Notes: generated by a model from the sequence alone, not told the origin. DNA of 64,000 nucleotides from Pseudisothecium myosuroides (GCA_951799445.1 OX637291.1:12650501-12714500); one strand, 5' to 3'. Positions 1 to 11,279 are shown, numbered from the stretch's first letter. Numbers and translations: made by a program.

Positions 1-52
1 AAATATCCAAGACAATCCTAAATCAATTTGAATAGTAGATAAACCAATTATT

Positions 53-998
53 TTAATCCCTAAAACCTTAAATTGCTTTTTTTTGGCAACATAGCAATTT
101 TGGGTAGTTCACTACAAATGAAATTTTTATTTATTTTACTTTGAAATTTTCTTACAATATGTGCCTAAACACAGTAGCTTTAAGGCGCAACAATTTTCAT
201 AACTTTTGATCACATAGTTAAAAAGTTATTGCATGATATGAAATTTTTACAAGAATTTTTAATGCTCAACAGGCAACTCAAGAAAATCACTTTTCAAAAA
301 AAATAAAAATTTGAAATTGGTTTCCAAAATTTATACACATGGAAAGCTTTGAATCATTCCATTTTTTATTAATGAGATGAAAGTTATCAGGTGTTTTAGT
401 TTTTGGGCAATTATAGATTCTCTCTTCTAAAAAAACTTTGAAGTCCTTTGTTTAATTCAATTTTCAATATTTTTTGAAAAAAATAAAATCATTAGATATA
501 GATTGTTTATTAAACCATTACAACCATTGGGATTGGTATTTTTCAATTCCATAACTAAATTCTTCACAATTTAGTATTTTAAATCATTTTCTATTTCTTT
601 CTACTTACTGTTTTTTTCCTATATGTTGCACAATTCCAAATGATCTAAAACTTTTCGAGCATATAGCCAACTTTCCTTGAAGAATGAATTCAAAGAAGCA
701 CCACTATTTTCGACATTTTTTCATACGAATGTGTTGAAGTGCAACTGCCTCGAGAACTGCCCTCTTTCACGCAAGGCCAAAAAAAGGATTTTTGCAAATT
801 CAAATGCTAATATCTTGTAATCTACACATTGGAATTTTTGAAACTTTTTCTACACCTTCTCAAACCAACGTTCTACAAGATCCTACAAGTATATGTGTCC
901 AAAGATGTTTTTTTCCTAAAAATTTGGTACTTGTACTAGAAATGGCAATTTTGGAGCATTTTTTGGTGAAAACATAGTCAAAAACCTCTAGGGGTTAG
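53..998. mobile_element. TTAA-flanked TIR element (piggyBac-like MITE), copy 1
   Basis: The left end reads TTAATCCCTAAAACCTT and the right end reads CCTCTAGGGGTTAG, an imperfect inverted pair. The target duplication is TTAA on the left and TTAG (mutated) on the right. The first 300 bases resemble one arm of the foldback element at 31848-32585, and the second half resembles the interior of the 939-bp copies at 17367 and 34753. It is non-coding. The right end is only about 80 bases beyond the stop codon of the kinase gene, so it probably lies in or next to that gene's 3' UTR. Confidence 0.6.
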
Positions 999-1076
999 GT
1001 TACATTGAATGAATACAATCATTTTTACCAACTATTCAATTATAAACATTGACAAATCAATATCAACATTCATAAA

Positions 1077-1973
1077 CTATACTTTTATACCCTCAAAATG
1101 GGAATAATTCCAAGGATTACTTTCTTCTAACCTAGTTTTTTCTAACCTACTCGACATTTCTAGAATCCAAGGATGCTTCAAAACCTCCGATGCACTCAAA
1201 CGCTTGTTGACATTATATGTCAACATTTTTTGAATGAGGTCTTTTGCACCCTCAGAGATGCGTGGCCATGGATCCCTAACAAACAAATCAGGGCACCTCA
1301 TGATCTCTTCGTATACATCTACGGCTGTATGGCCCTGAAAAGGAGCAAATCCCGCTAGCATAGCATATAGGACCACCCCGAGGCTCCAAATGTCCACTTT
1401 AGGTCCATGGGCTTGTTCCATGATTTCTGGAGCTATGTACGATGGAGTCCCAACGCCATCAGTCAATACCTCACCATACTTAAAGAATTGGGCCAATCCA
1501 AAATCAATCATTTTGAGTGCCGAACCTTTGTTCTTGGTTTGGAACATCAAATTTTCAAGCTTCAAGTCCCTATGGGCAATGCCAAAGCCATGGCACGCCT
1601 CAATAGCACTAGCAATTTCCTTTACCAATTGAGCGGCCCTTGGCTCGTCAAAAATGCCATTTTGAACCATACAATCATAGATTGTCCCTCCTTCACATAG
1701 CTCCATCACTATGTTTACATGATCATCATCTTCCAAAACATCTTTGAGTGCCACTATATTTGGATGTTCTCTAAGATTGATCAACCTTAGGATGTCAATT
1801 TCACGTTCTACCATTTGATGTTGTTCTTGTGAGACGAGGTTGCGCTTCGGTATGCATTTCAATGCATAACGTTTTCCGGTTGCAATTTGGGTGCACAAAT
1901 ATGTCACACCAAAAGAGCCTGCCCCCAGTTGCTTGTCTTTGGTATACAAGTCCATCACTTTGATTGTGTTCAT
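1077..1973 (-). CDS. CDPK-like serine/threonine protein kinase, catalytic domain only
   Basis: This is an intronless reading frame of 298 codons starting at the ATG at 1971-1973 and ending with TAG. The 14 codons upstream open only at a GTG, so the ATG is preferred. The kinase core is complete: glycine loop GAGSFG (residues 17-22) followed by VTYLC as in CDPKs, ATP-binding Lys39 (YALK), alpha-C Glu58, HRDLKLEN (134-141, catalytic Asp136; CDPKs have HRDLKPEN), DFG (157-159), GTPSYIAPE (175-183) and a HPWI end motif near residue 280. The protein stops just after the kinase domain, with no autoinhibitory segment and no EF hands. CDPKs normally continue for some 200 residues and have introns. The length matches kinase-only relatives such as PEP carboxylase kinases, but the sequence reads closer to CDPK/CRK. 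It is predicted to be an active, calcium-independent cytosolic kinase, possibly a retrocopy or truncated paralogue; the substrate is unknown. Confidence 0.8.
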   Translation of the reverse strand: MNTIKVMDLYTKDKQLGAGSFGVTYLCTQIATGKRYALKCIPKRNLVSQEQHQMVEREIDILRLINLREHPNIVALKDVLEDDDHVNIVMELCEGGTIYDCMVQNGIFDEPRAAQLVKEIASAIEACHGFGIAHRDLKLENLMFQTKNKGSALKMIDFGLAQFFKYGEVLTDGVGTPSYIAPEIMEQAHGPKVDIWSLGVVLYAMLAGFAPFQGHTAVDVYEEIMRCPDLFVRDPWPRISEGAKDLIQKMLTYNVNKRLSASEVLKHPWILEMSSRLEKTRLEESNPWNYSHFEGIKV

Positions 1974-2302
1974 TTTGAGAAGCAACAAAATGTTGATTTG
2001 TTGAAGTAGACGCACCCAAATATATTGGCCAGGTTATGGAAAATCCCTCTCACAACGAAATTGAGACAGATACGCAAAATCTAGTGGAAGCAATCTCTCC
2101 ACCAAGGTTTGGGGCTACTGCATCTTCAGAGTAAGCTTATGAAGCATCTGTTGTGTCACTCTTTGGTTCTTTCACATGAAACCAGGATTGCGAAAAAAAA
2201 CTTACAGCCCTCTGTATCCTCACATGATATTTTCCAGTGTAATGCATGAATTGTACAAACCAATTACAAACTAATTCCTTACTGTACAGTACAATGTCTT
2301 GT

Positions 2303-2360
2303 AACATCTCATATTTCTTTCATGGTAGGTCTGGAACATCTCATATTTCTTTCATGGTAG
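2303..2360. repeat. Two-copy tandem repeat upstream of the kinase gene
   Basis: A 26-base unit starting AACATCTCATATTTC occurs twice, 32 bases apart, separated by GTCTGG. It lies about 330 bases upstream of the kinase start codon, so it may sit in the promoter region. No regulatory motif is recognised. Confidence 0.6.
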
Positions 2361-2524
2361 TCTTCACTCTTCACCGAATGTAGTGTTCACTACAGTAAGA
2401 AATGACACTTGTATGTAATATTCTGACGTTGTATTCTGGAAATTTTCACAGGAATTTAGGGAGGGGTTTGGCTCTGTTCACCAACTTCAATAAAAAAAAA
2501 CGACATTTGCAAAATGGGAGATGT

Positions 2525-2760
2525 AAAGTCTTGGTATTTATTGAGTTGGCTATCTATCTTTTACTTTGATCTATTTTCCATCTATCTTTAACTTTGACCT
2601 TGTTTTTATTTAGCTTTTACTTTGACTTAGTTTACATTTAGCTTTTACTTTGAATTAGTTCTCATTAAAGCTTTTACTTTATTATAGTTTTCATTTTGTT
2701 TTTTGTTTTTTGAATTTGTTTTCACTAAGCTTTTATTTGGTTCTACACTAAATAGGGGAC
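2525..2760. repeat. Degenerate tandem repeat rich in AGCTTTTACTTTGA
   Basis: Units of about 28-30 bases around the motif TTTAGCTTTTACTTTGA are repeated five or six times. The same motif resumes at about 3262 beyond the TTAA element at 2768-3234, so that element was inserted into, or next to, this repeat tract. Confidence 0.5.
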
Positions 2761-2767
2761 CAAAAAT

Positions 2768-3234
2768 TTAACCCCTAAACGTCTAGACTCATCTCTAGAA
2801 ATGCCAATTTGAGAAAAATCATTGTAAAGCTCTATTTAGAAGAATATTTTGGAGTTGATACACAAATAAAAGTTATAGATTATGAATTGTAGATTCCATC
2901 CATACGGTTAGATTCACCGCAACTATCACCAATATTTTTCTATAAATTTTGAAAAGGAAATTTTAAAATTCCTTCTAAATTTGATTACAAGCAAAATGTT
3001 GTCATTTTTTGAGTAAAATTTGTTGGAATGGATTTGCAATGGGGTTATCTTCATACGGTGATTTTTTGAAAGTTTTTTGTTCTTTAAATCTAGGACCTCA
3101 TTTTTGCAAATCTAGTTTTGAACTAGAATCAATGCAATTTTGGCTTGGTCAACCACTAGACATACTTGCACAATTGTAATTTTAGAAAATATGTATAGTG
3201 TGAAATGTCAATTTATTAGTATGGGTCCCCTTAA
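2768..3234. mobile_element. TTAA-flanked element, same family as 58438-59012 (inverted)
   Basis: It starts TTAACCCCTAAACGTCT and continues with sequence matching the right half of the element at 58438-59012 in reverse complement, including the shared motif around CCATACGGTTAGAT. The right end is degenerate (GGTCCCCTTAA). TTAA flanks both sides. An outer inverted pair, CTACACTAAATAGGG at about 2742 and CCCTAATTAGTGTAG at about 3237, surrounds it and may be remains of an older element. Confidence 0.5.
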
Positions 3235-3873
3235 AATCCCTAATTAGTGTAGTTAATTTTTATTTAGCTTTTACTTTAAAATTATTTCCATAAGAGAGTA
3301 TGCACTAAAAGAATATGCAATAAGAAAGGTTCTATTGTATCAAAGGATTTGGGATAATTAGTGCCTATATCAACAACCATATCTACATTTGTATTCGAAT
3401 GTATGTTTGTCTATATTTGTAAAAGAAAGGTATAAATATCTCTACTACCACATACAAAAGGGAAAATTTTCATATCTAACATATAAAAATTCACAGAAAA
3501 AAGTGCAAGAAGAAGAATTTTGAGAAATGAGTCCACTTGACACTTTGGGCCAAACCAAGAAAAGAAAAAAAACTTCCCAGCACTCACTCTCATGGTCAAG
3601 CTGGGACCACCTGTCAGCTCTTGGTTGGCCGATGAGAATGATAGAAACTTTATATTTTCTTACCTTGACGACAAGTGTAAACTAAAGTGACCGTTTATTA
3701 TGTATGAGTGATGTGGACAATAAAATCAATCTTTAACAAGGACGACATTAATGGATGGTGAATTGTATCAGTCAGTCCTTCGCACTGAAGATGATGGTCC
3801 CTCTCACCAACCAACTGAGAACTCCAGCTCTGCAGGTGCAATAGGTAGTACAACATAAATCATTAAGGTAATA
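3235..3873. other. Intergenic stretch, no gene seen
   Basis: AT-rich sequence with no convincing reading frame. Its only structure is the resumed AGCTTTTACTTT motif at the start and a short A-rich run near 3561. Confidence 0.4.
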
Positions 3874-4190
3874 AGGTAGGAGGTCCAGAAATGGAACATC
3901 TAAGAGCTGAAACTGGATTTTGGGGAGGTAAAACATCTTGAAATATTTTTCAGTAAATTTTCCTTGAAAGAGAAGTGGAATTGAAATCTAACCCAAGTCG
4001 TTTCATATTTTTTGGACCTTTGTGGAATTAGTTACAAATTTTTGAAAGTTGGAAAAAAGTGATCATTTGTGGTCATCAAAATGGACCACCTCCTGAAATG
4101 TGCATAGGTGGTACATTGAAGAAAGCAAAATGTACCTCTTACTAGTCATATTCCATTTTAATGCCCGCTCCGTTTTACAGCCTCCTACCT
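3874..4190. mobile_element. MITE family B copy (AGGTAGGAGG termini, TA duplication)
   Basis: The inverted termini are AGGTAGGAGG and CCTCCTACCT, with TA on both sides (3872-3873 and 4191-4192). The length is 317 bases, nearly that of the copy at 15289-15607 (319). It is non-coding. Its right TA is immediately followed by the Stowaway-like terminus at 4193. Confidence 0.75.
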
Positions 4191-4237
4191 TACTCCCTTT
4201 GTCTCAAAATAAATGTGTGGTTTCTAGTGGGAATTTA

Positions 4238-5095
4238 AGGTAGGAGGCTAATAAGTCGACCATTTAAGGAATAATGGAACTTTGTAGGAAAATCAATAGA
4301 GTGTAACATTTTTCACATATTTTGGGTGGAAAGAGAAAAGAGAAAGAGTTCTTTGACAATTGATATCGTAAGTTTCTAACTTGGAATGAATTAATTGTGA
4401 ATTTTCAAAGTGAAAGGTGTGTAGGTAGCTAATGGTGCTCATAGACTATACCAATCTTCAATCAAAATCAATTGTTGAATAGAGCACTTCAAACTTAGGA
4501 TGTTTCTATTATTTATTTATTTATTTGAACAAATGAAAAATGCCATTGCATTAAAAGAAACTGGAGAACAACAACCAAACTAAAGTTGTCAAATGAAGAG
4601 ATAATGAGCAAAATGAAAAACAAAAATGAACCAAGAAAAAATGAACTAAGATAACTAAGTGAAGGAATAGAGGGCAGGACCCTTTTTGCTTCACAAAATG
4701 GTAGACCCACTCCGATAAGCTAACACTAGAGATTGAAGTCAGATACTATCAAACTTGGACCAAATGATGTCATATCATTGAGGATGCTGCCGGGCATAAT
4801 CTTGGCCTTTAATTGCGCTACCCTACCACGGTGTTGTTGCAGGCAATCTGTATAAGCCACAAGGAGGACCCCCTAAGTTTCTATAATTTTGGCTCTTCAA
4901 GAATGATCCACATCATGCTTTCATTTATTTTAGCCTTCATGAATGTATATTTTACTCAAAGGGATTTAAGAACCCAATTAAAAAGCAAAAAATGCATTGA
5001 ACAAACTTTGATCCATTTTTGAAATTCTTTGTACTATTTATGATAGTTCTACAAAGCGATTCTAATTGCCCACTTGCAATTCGAGCCTCCTACCT
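4238..5095. mobile_element. MITE family B copy nested in the Stowaway-like MITE
   Basis: The termini are AGGTAGGAGGCT and AGCCTCCTACCT, flanked by TA at 4236-4237 and 5096-5097. The flanking bases on both sides belong to one Stowaway-like MITE, which gives the order of insertion. It is longer than sister copies because it carries a reversed LINE-tail fragment at about 4505-4740. Confidence 0.75.
4505..4740 (-). mobile_element. LINE 3'-end fragment, reverse orientation
   Basis: A (TTTA)n tract is followed by GAACAAATGAAAAATGCCAT, which in reverse complement is the usual plant LINE/SINE 3' end (…ATGGCATTTTTCATTTGTTC plus A-rich tail). Similar tails occur at 20340-20475 and 57552, and in forward orientation at 41610-41656. 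The inner boundary is uncertain. Confidence 0.4.
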
Positions 5096-5136
5096 TAGTT
5101 AGGGTACCATGAATTTAATTTGAGACAGAAGGAGTA

Positions 5137-5723
5137 TACAGTATTTGTGGCTTATATGGTGCAGTTCATTGAAACCGAACGTGTGAATGTACAATACAAC
5201 TTGTTTTACAATGCATTGTCGTGGACTTAGGATGGACTTCCATGCACCTCAAGACAAAAGTTTGGAATTCTACATGGAAGTGTGCAATGGTTGCAAGACA
5301 AGAATCTGAATTGGTAACTGGCAAAATTTTCAAGGGAGGCTTGTGCAAAGTGGAGAAAACTATTTTGAACATTCAACTTGAACTTTTGGCAAAGCTACTC
5401 CTAACTAATGTAGTTTCTCCCACTCACATAGAAGTAAAAGCATCATGAAACTCAACAAAGGCAATTCCGACTCTTGGAAATTCAAAAATTATTTTCCAAT
5501 TCCAAAACAACAAGGAAGTTTGTTCTTTTACTTATTGTATTTGCATATCAGTTGCAATAATTTTTTTTAATGCAAATGACTTCAATGGAAATTTGAAACA
5601 ATCTTTAAATTATGATCTCTCTTAGTGTCAAAAATGGTGTTATCTTTTGAAGTCAAATATCTGCATGTGTCGGAGTTTCATGACACAACATCAAATCTTG
5701 TCCTAAGTTAGTTCTCTCCAACC
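5137..5723. other. Intergenic stretch, no recognised gene
   Basis: A 75-codon open frame lies at 5221-5448 on the plus strand but resembles no family I know and has no flanking splice or start context. I treat it as non-coding. Confidence 0.35.
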
Positions 5724-5974
5724 GAGCCTAAAGTAGTTTGACGAGCCTCTTGCGGAGGTAAAGCCAGGGGTGAATGCAAAAAAAAGATCCCCTATTTTGT
5801 GTTGTCTCTAGGGTATGTTGTAGATCCCTCCTAGCTAATTTAGACCTCTGATTGCAAATATGAACTCAAAAATTTGCAAGTTTTATAATGCCTCACAAAT
5901 AATAAAAAGTTGCTGCATTTTCCGCAGGGGTAAAATGGGTCCTCCACAAGAGGCTCGCCGAACTACTTTAGGTT
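5724..5974. mobile_element. MITE with CCTAAAGTAG termini and 5-bp duplication
   Basis: The inverted ends are GAGCCTAAAGTAG and CTACTTTAGGTT. The pairing extends some 35 bases through the GAGCCTCTTG motif. CAACC flanks both sides (5719-5723, 5975-5979). It is non-coding, 251 bases. The superfamily is not assigned. Confidence 0.6.
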
Positions 5975-5979
5975 CAACC

Positions 5980-6647
5980 ATTCTCTCCGCATGATAGAAT
6001 TTTATTTTTATTTTTTTTGGTTGAAACACATGGACACATTCCATTGATAATAACGGACCGCATGATAGAATTTATATGTTCCACTTATAGACAGAGTTCA
6101 CTTGTTTGTTTGCCCTGAAGAGAACATGTTACAAAAGTGTAACAAAACAAAAGCTCCGCAACTTATTGAACGTGGCTTTCCAATGGTGGCTGAATAATGT
6201 GGGCTTTATGTCCGTTGCATACTCGTGGAAGAACTCCAGGACAGAGATCACACCCCATGATTGCTGGTTCTTCAACCTCCAGATGCTGTAGTACTGCTTG
6301 TCCACACAAATGCTACACAAAAAACATTGCTTCAAGTCACTTGAATTTCGACCTCTAGGGCTTTCAAAAGTTCGCACAAAAGTGTTGAAAAAAGACTTGA
6401 TGAAATGGATCTCAATCAATTCAGCAATTGTTGAGACCTACGAGCTTTACACTTTCTTGTCTCTGGATTGAGTGGGGAGGAGGTTTTGCATTGAAAGAAG
6501 CTTCATGTATGCATGTGAGGAAATTTGAGTAGGATCTTACTTGAAAAGGAAGAGACAACAGTACAAGACAAACAAAGTTTCAGTCATGTACTATAGATAG
6601 ATGATTTGAATTTTGTTTATAGCAATCTATGTTTTTTCTGAATTGAC
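5980..6647. other. Intergenic stretch, possible unrecognised exon
   Basis: A reversed retroposon-like tail (near 6003-6055, a T-rich run followed by ACATTCCATTGATAA) is followed by a less AT-biased block (6105-6420). That block has a 96-codon frame on the minus strand and a 61-codon frame on the plus strand. Neither is recognisable. Confidence 0.3.
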
Positions 6648-6649
6648 TA

Positions 6650-6921
6650 AGGTAGGTACACCCAAAACCGCCACTTTTTGCTACTGAGCCTATTTATTAT
6701 TATTAGATTGGTCAATTTTTCATATATTCTTGTTGGCAAGTGAAAGGAGGTTCCAATGCACCAGAGAACGTAGCATTTGGATACTGTATGCAAAAGTTAT
6801 TAAGGAACAAAGTTTGATTCTAAAAGCGTTTCTTCCACATAGGTACAGAACTGATTTTGGAGATGTACACATACTGAAGATGGCGGTTTAAGGTTAGTGG
6901 CACATTTGGGTGTACCTACCT
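6650..6921. mobile_element. MITE family G (AGGTAGGTACACCC termini), short copy
   Basis: The inverted ends are AGGTAGGTACACCCAAAA and TTTGGGTGTACCTACCT, flanked by TA (6648-6649, 6922-6923). It is 272 bases and non-coding. A second, longer copy is at 51583-52018, and comparing the two reveals an insertion in the second. Confidence 0.75.
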
Positions 6922-6923
6922 TA

Positions 6924-9277
6924 TGTCAATGAGAGGGACAAATATCATGTAAAAAAACTCAAAAATGTATCTTGTGGAGATGGAAAAATGGACTCCTAAA
7001 ATTAACTCCTAAACCAAAAGCCTTAAGAAATAATAATGTCAACCTTCACCTCTCTACTTTGATTTGATCAATAAAAATGAATCCATTTTTTTTTTTAAAT
7101 TGTAAATTGTAAAAGAAGCCATTGAATTTTGCAATTTATAAATTCTTTAAAAATGAGTAGAAATTTGATATTATTGTGCTTTTTGGAAGTTATAAGCAAA
7201 AAATTGACGCCAATCAGAATTAGAGTAGAAAAATTTCAAAGCATTACACAAGGACTGAATTTCCTCAAAAAAACATTGAGGTGGTAAGTGTAGTAAAAAT
7301 TCATGACATAGTTTTGAAATTTGATAAGGTAATCCAATATTGTTCTATAATTGTGATTGTAATGATCAATTTGGAATTTTAACAATTTTCTCAAAAATAA
7401 TCACACCAGATTTTATTGAAGTAATTTTAAAATTTGACTTAGTAACTTTCATTTTCAAAGTCAAATTCTAATTCAATTGAGATCAACTTTAAAGTCAAAG
7501 TTAAACTTGAAATAAAGGGTGTGTGCATGATTGAGTGGACCGCATTTTAAGTCAAAATTTTGTTTTCAGCATGCCTTTGCATTACAAGCCAAATTGTAGA
7601 TAATTCACTTCACCATTGTAGCTATAAATTTGAACATACGTTCTCAACTTTAATGCAAAGACAACTATGTAATTATTTAGAATGTCTCTTTTTAAATTAA
7701 TGAGCTATGGACTTTTAAAGTTGCAATATGAATTCAAAAAACTCCATACAATATTATAGTATAAGAGTCTTTTTAATGAAAAGAACATTCTCATTATTGT
7801 ATTAGTGACTCATCATGTATGTAGTGTAGATTGAGATGCCTAGAAATTATATTGCTTTCCTTGATATTAGTTTTAAAATAGTAGTTATAGACTTTTAAAA
7901 GGTCTAAATTGAATCATATTTTCAAATCAAAATAATGTGTTTTTCCCAAAAAATAAATTGGAAATCTTAAATGTTATAAGAAATTGCAAATGGGCTTCAA
8001 ATCAACATTGGAGATTAGATCAATTTCAAATTGTTGGCATTTTCAAGATTCAGGGTACCAAAATAAATGGATGATGTCACTAGGTATTTTTTGCGAGACA
8101 CATTGTAGGTTTCTAACAGGATCCTCTCTAATGCTTATCCTAAACCACCATGTGTTTTTCTCTAGATTATTGTGTTCTTTTTCCTTGTGCAAAGTTTTTC
8201 TAGCTAGCCTTTTAGTGAGTTACATGGATATGGACTTCCACCACCTTTGGTCCACTCAACTATGCATACAAACTAAAATGAGTCCAAAAATGACCATACC
8301 ATTTAAGCTATCTAACATTATTTTATGAATCTGCTTTAAGATTTAAAAACTACAAATATTTGATTAATATCAATCTAATAGAAAAGAAGCTTTATTCACA
8401 CTTTTATAAAATTCTTGGATGGATATTGTGTTCAACATCCCCATTGCACCACGTGGAATAAGAACAGTTATAGTAAACAATAGTGTAGGGAAGAAATTGC
8501 ATTGTACCTTGCAAGTTTGCTCATGACAATAGGATAATTAATACTAGTAGAAAACATGGCCAAATAGACCAAGATTGAAGACCCACATTTGGTCTACTCA
8601 CCATATTTTCTAGTATAATACAAATTAAAAGTATTGAAAAGTCTATTGATAAAATCCGCAATAGTGAAGAGTGGCTTTTATATAATCATCTTACTTGTCC
8701 TACTTGTCTTATAATGTAGGACAAACTTGCAAGACTAGGGAACATGACCATGCAAGATTAGTGCTTTGCAAAATGCATACCAGTAAGGTAGAACAAACCA
8801 ATGCCGTCAATCCCCCAGACAATTCCAACATCTATTGGACATTTGAACACACCCATTCACATCAGTCATCCACTTATAATTACAATCTTAGCAACCCTTT
8901 AGCATTATGACAATGCACTTGAAAAGGAGACAAGTCAGCGTTTGGATTAGTATGAGTCTAACCATGCCCCACACTTTACCAATTTAGTCCCAACAAAACT
9001 TTGAAACACCACTGAAATTTCATTTCTTGTGGGAATGTCTTATTTGTATTTGCAAATGTCTTCTCTAAAATTTCTCAAACTTCACAATCTCTGAAAAATA
9101 CTCGAGTTGACAAATAGCTTCTCCAAGTTACCCAAACAATGAATCTGCTTGGTAATAGGCATGTTTACCTTAATTGTTGCACAAATAAATGGAATTTTCA
9201 TCAATTGCATAGTGTACGAGTTTAATAAGAAAAGTTTGTCACACAACACCTCAAAAGGACCTGCAAACTCCATACAA
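6924..9277. other. AT-rich intergenic DNA
   Basis: No supportable gene. A 114-codon frame at 7984-8328 is in AT-rich sequence and is not recognisable. TAAGGTAGAACAAACC at about 8786 looks like the left terminus of a family C MITE, but its right end was not found. Confidence 0.4.
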
Positions 9278-9279
9278 TA

Positions 9280-9689
9280 AGGTAGGAGGCTCAGAAATGG
9301 AGCATCTAAGGGCTGGTCCCCCTTTTTCATGTATTTCCTTGGATGGGAATATTTTTAGTTCATTTTTCAGACACAGAGAAATTGACGAGGAATCTAACCC
9401 AAGTGGTTTCGTATTTTTCTGAGCATTTTTGAATTACTTATGAATTTTCAAACGAGTTGGGTTGTAGGTCCCTATTTGTGACCCTAGGTCTTTCATAAAC
9501 GGTTCACTTGCAATTCTAAATCAAAATGGGGAAAGCAAAGAGAATGATTGGCTCTTGCAATTAAAAATGCTAGTTTCCTTGATTCATTCAATGACTATAC
9601 TAGTCAGTTTCAGAACCAACTCATGTCCATTTCCCAACCATTTATAGGGTCCATTCTAAATGCCCGTTCTGTTTTACAACCTCCTATCT
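9280..9689. mobile_element. MITE family B, 410-bp subfamily, copy 1
   Basis: The ends are AGGTAGGAGGCTC and CAACCTCCTATCT with TA flanks (9278-9279, 9690-9691). The length is exactly 410 bases, the same as copies at 9848-10257 and (after removing a nested palindrome) 20477-21245. It is non-coding. Confidence 0.8.
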
Positions 9690-9715
9690 TAAGTTACAAC
9701 TGCAACTTCAAGGAA

Positions 9716-10563
9716 AAACCAAGATAGATCATCCAAAAATGCTCAAATTCTATGGCATCTTCTATCTTTCAGAAGAAAACTCTCACCTCAAGAATTCAAT
9801 AATGAAAACATTGGTATTCTACCAACTTATGTATGCAAGTACAATTAAGGTAGAAGGCTCATAAACCGACCATTTAAGGGCTGGTCCGCCTTTTTCATGT
9901 ATTTCCTTGGATGGGAATATTTTTAGCTCATTTTTCAGACATGGAGAAGTTGATGAGGAATTTAACCCAAGTCGTTTCGTATTTTTCCGAGCATTTTTGA
10001 ATTACTTATGAATTTTCAAACAAGTTGGGTCATAGGTCCCTATTTGTGACCCTAGGACTTTCATAAATGGTTCACTTGCAATTCTAAATAAAAATGGGGA
10101 AAGTAAAGAGAGTGATTGGCTCTTACAATTAATAAGTCTTTTTTCCTTGGTTCATTCAATGACTATAGTAGTCCATTTCAGAACCAACTCATGTCCATTT
10201 CACAGCCATTTATAGGGGCCATTCTTAATGCCCGAACTGTTCTTGAACCTTCTACCTTAGTGCCAACTCCAAGTGCGTGAATGCTTATCAACAGAGTGAC
10301 TACAGTGAAAAGGGTGGACTGTTGTTTCATTTGTGTCAAAAAAAAAGAAAAAGAGTGGGCAGTCAATATTGCTCAGGAGCGTTAAATCTTCCCCTATTGC
10401 AATCTAAATAATCAGTGTTTTTATTGGATTATTGAACCAAGATAGATCCAGAATTGCTCAACTTCTTTGGCATCTTCTATCTTTCAGAAAAACACTCTCA
10501 CCTCAAGAATTCCACGATGAAAACATTGGTATTGGACCAACATATGTATGCAAGTACAGTTAC
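9716..10563. repeat. Direct duplication (~130 bp) carrying occupied and empty MITE sites
   Basis: The segment at 9716-9846 recurs at 10436-10562 (shared GGCATCTTCTATCTTTCAG and GAAAACATTGGTATT). In the first copy the TA after TATGCAAGTACAAT is occupied by the family B element, and the sequence then resumes at 10260 with TGCCAACTCCAAGTG. In the second copy TATGCAAGTACAGTTACTGC runs straight on. The second copy is therefore the unoccupied version of the first. Confidence 0.75.
9848..10257. mobile_element. MITE family B, 410-bp subfamily, copy 2
   Basis: The ends are AGGTAGAAGGCTC and GAACCTTCTACCT, flanked by TA (9846-9847, 10258-10259). It is 410 bases and nearly identical to the copy at 9280. 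The paralogous empty site at 10561-10562 has a single TA, confirming the 2-bp duplication. Confidence 0.85.
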
Positions 10564-10611
10564 TGCCAACTCCAAGTGCTTGAATGTTTATCAACAGACT
10601 GCCAACTAGTA

Positions 10612-10800
10612 AGGTAGAACAGCCCATTGTGGTCAAAAATAGGAGTTTGGCTTCATGCCGTTGTTGAAATTTTTAAGAGAAAATTTCACATAAAAATAAG
10701 TGTGAGAAACAACGATGGAGGGCAATTGAAGTTACATTTTTTTTTACAAAGTATAAATTTGCTATGAATTTTTGAAGTGTTCAGCACATTGTGAGCTCCC
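10612..10800. mobile_element. MITE family C, truncated left part
   Basis: It begins with TA then AGGTAGAACAGCCCATT, matching the start of the full copy at 54857-55319 and sharing the following GGAGTTTG and CTTCATGCC motifs. The similarity fades after about 190 bases (GAATTTTTGAAGTGTTCAG). No right terminus was seen. Confidence 0.55.
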
Positions 10801-11279
10801 AATTCGTCCCTTGAAACTCATAGTTTTCTTTTTTTTCTTTTTTCACGAGTTTGAGTGTAGTTTTATATACAAAAAGCCCAAAAAAGAGTGTAAAATCAAA
10901 ATAGGTATGTCACATACCAATATAGCATTTGGTCCCTTATAGGTTGTTTTTCTCCGAATATAGCTATTCCCACTTGTACATAGCTAGGTTAAAACATAGA
11001 AATGTAAGTAAATAGTAGAATTACAGCCAACCTGTCCCAAATAGCCCAATCCTACGGTGCATGTGACATCTTATAGCTAAAATTGGTTCGAGAAAACACC
11101 GTTGAGGTCCTAAATCCATTTACAAAGATAGGTTTCAATTTTCCCATAGTATCAAAGAAATAGTGGAAATCTCAATTATTGGTTTGCAAGAGTTACAAAC
11201 TCAAGATAGACCCGTAGGAGGAATCTACGAGTGGAGTACGGTATTCTAGGGTGAAAATCACATTTGGGACTCAATGGCA

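Larger units (their letters stand above)
4193..5134. mobile_element. Stowaway-like MITE split by a family B element
   Basis: The left end is CTCCCTTTGTCTCAAAATAA and the right end is TTTGAGACAGAAGGAG, flanked by TA (4191-4192, 5135-5136). This matches the Stowaway terminus (CTCCCTCCGT...) and its TA target. Only about 45 + 37 bases belong to the Stowaway; the rest is the family B element at 4238-5095. Confidence 0.7.

Noticed and set aside
1971..2019. Longer kinase start at 2015 or 2019
   Set aside because: Those positions are GTG and TTG, not ATG; the first in-frame ATG is at 1973.
7984..8328. 114-codon plus-strand frame
   Set aside because: AT-rich, unrecognised and without homologous motifs; probably chance.
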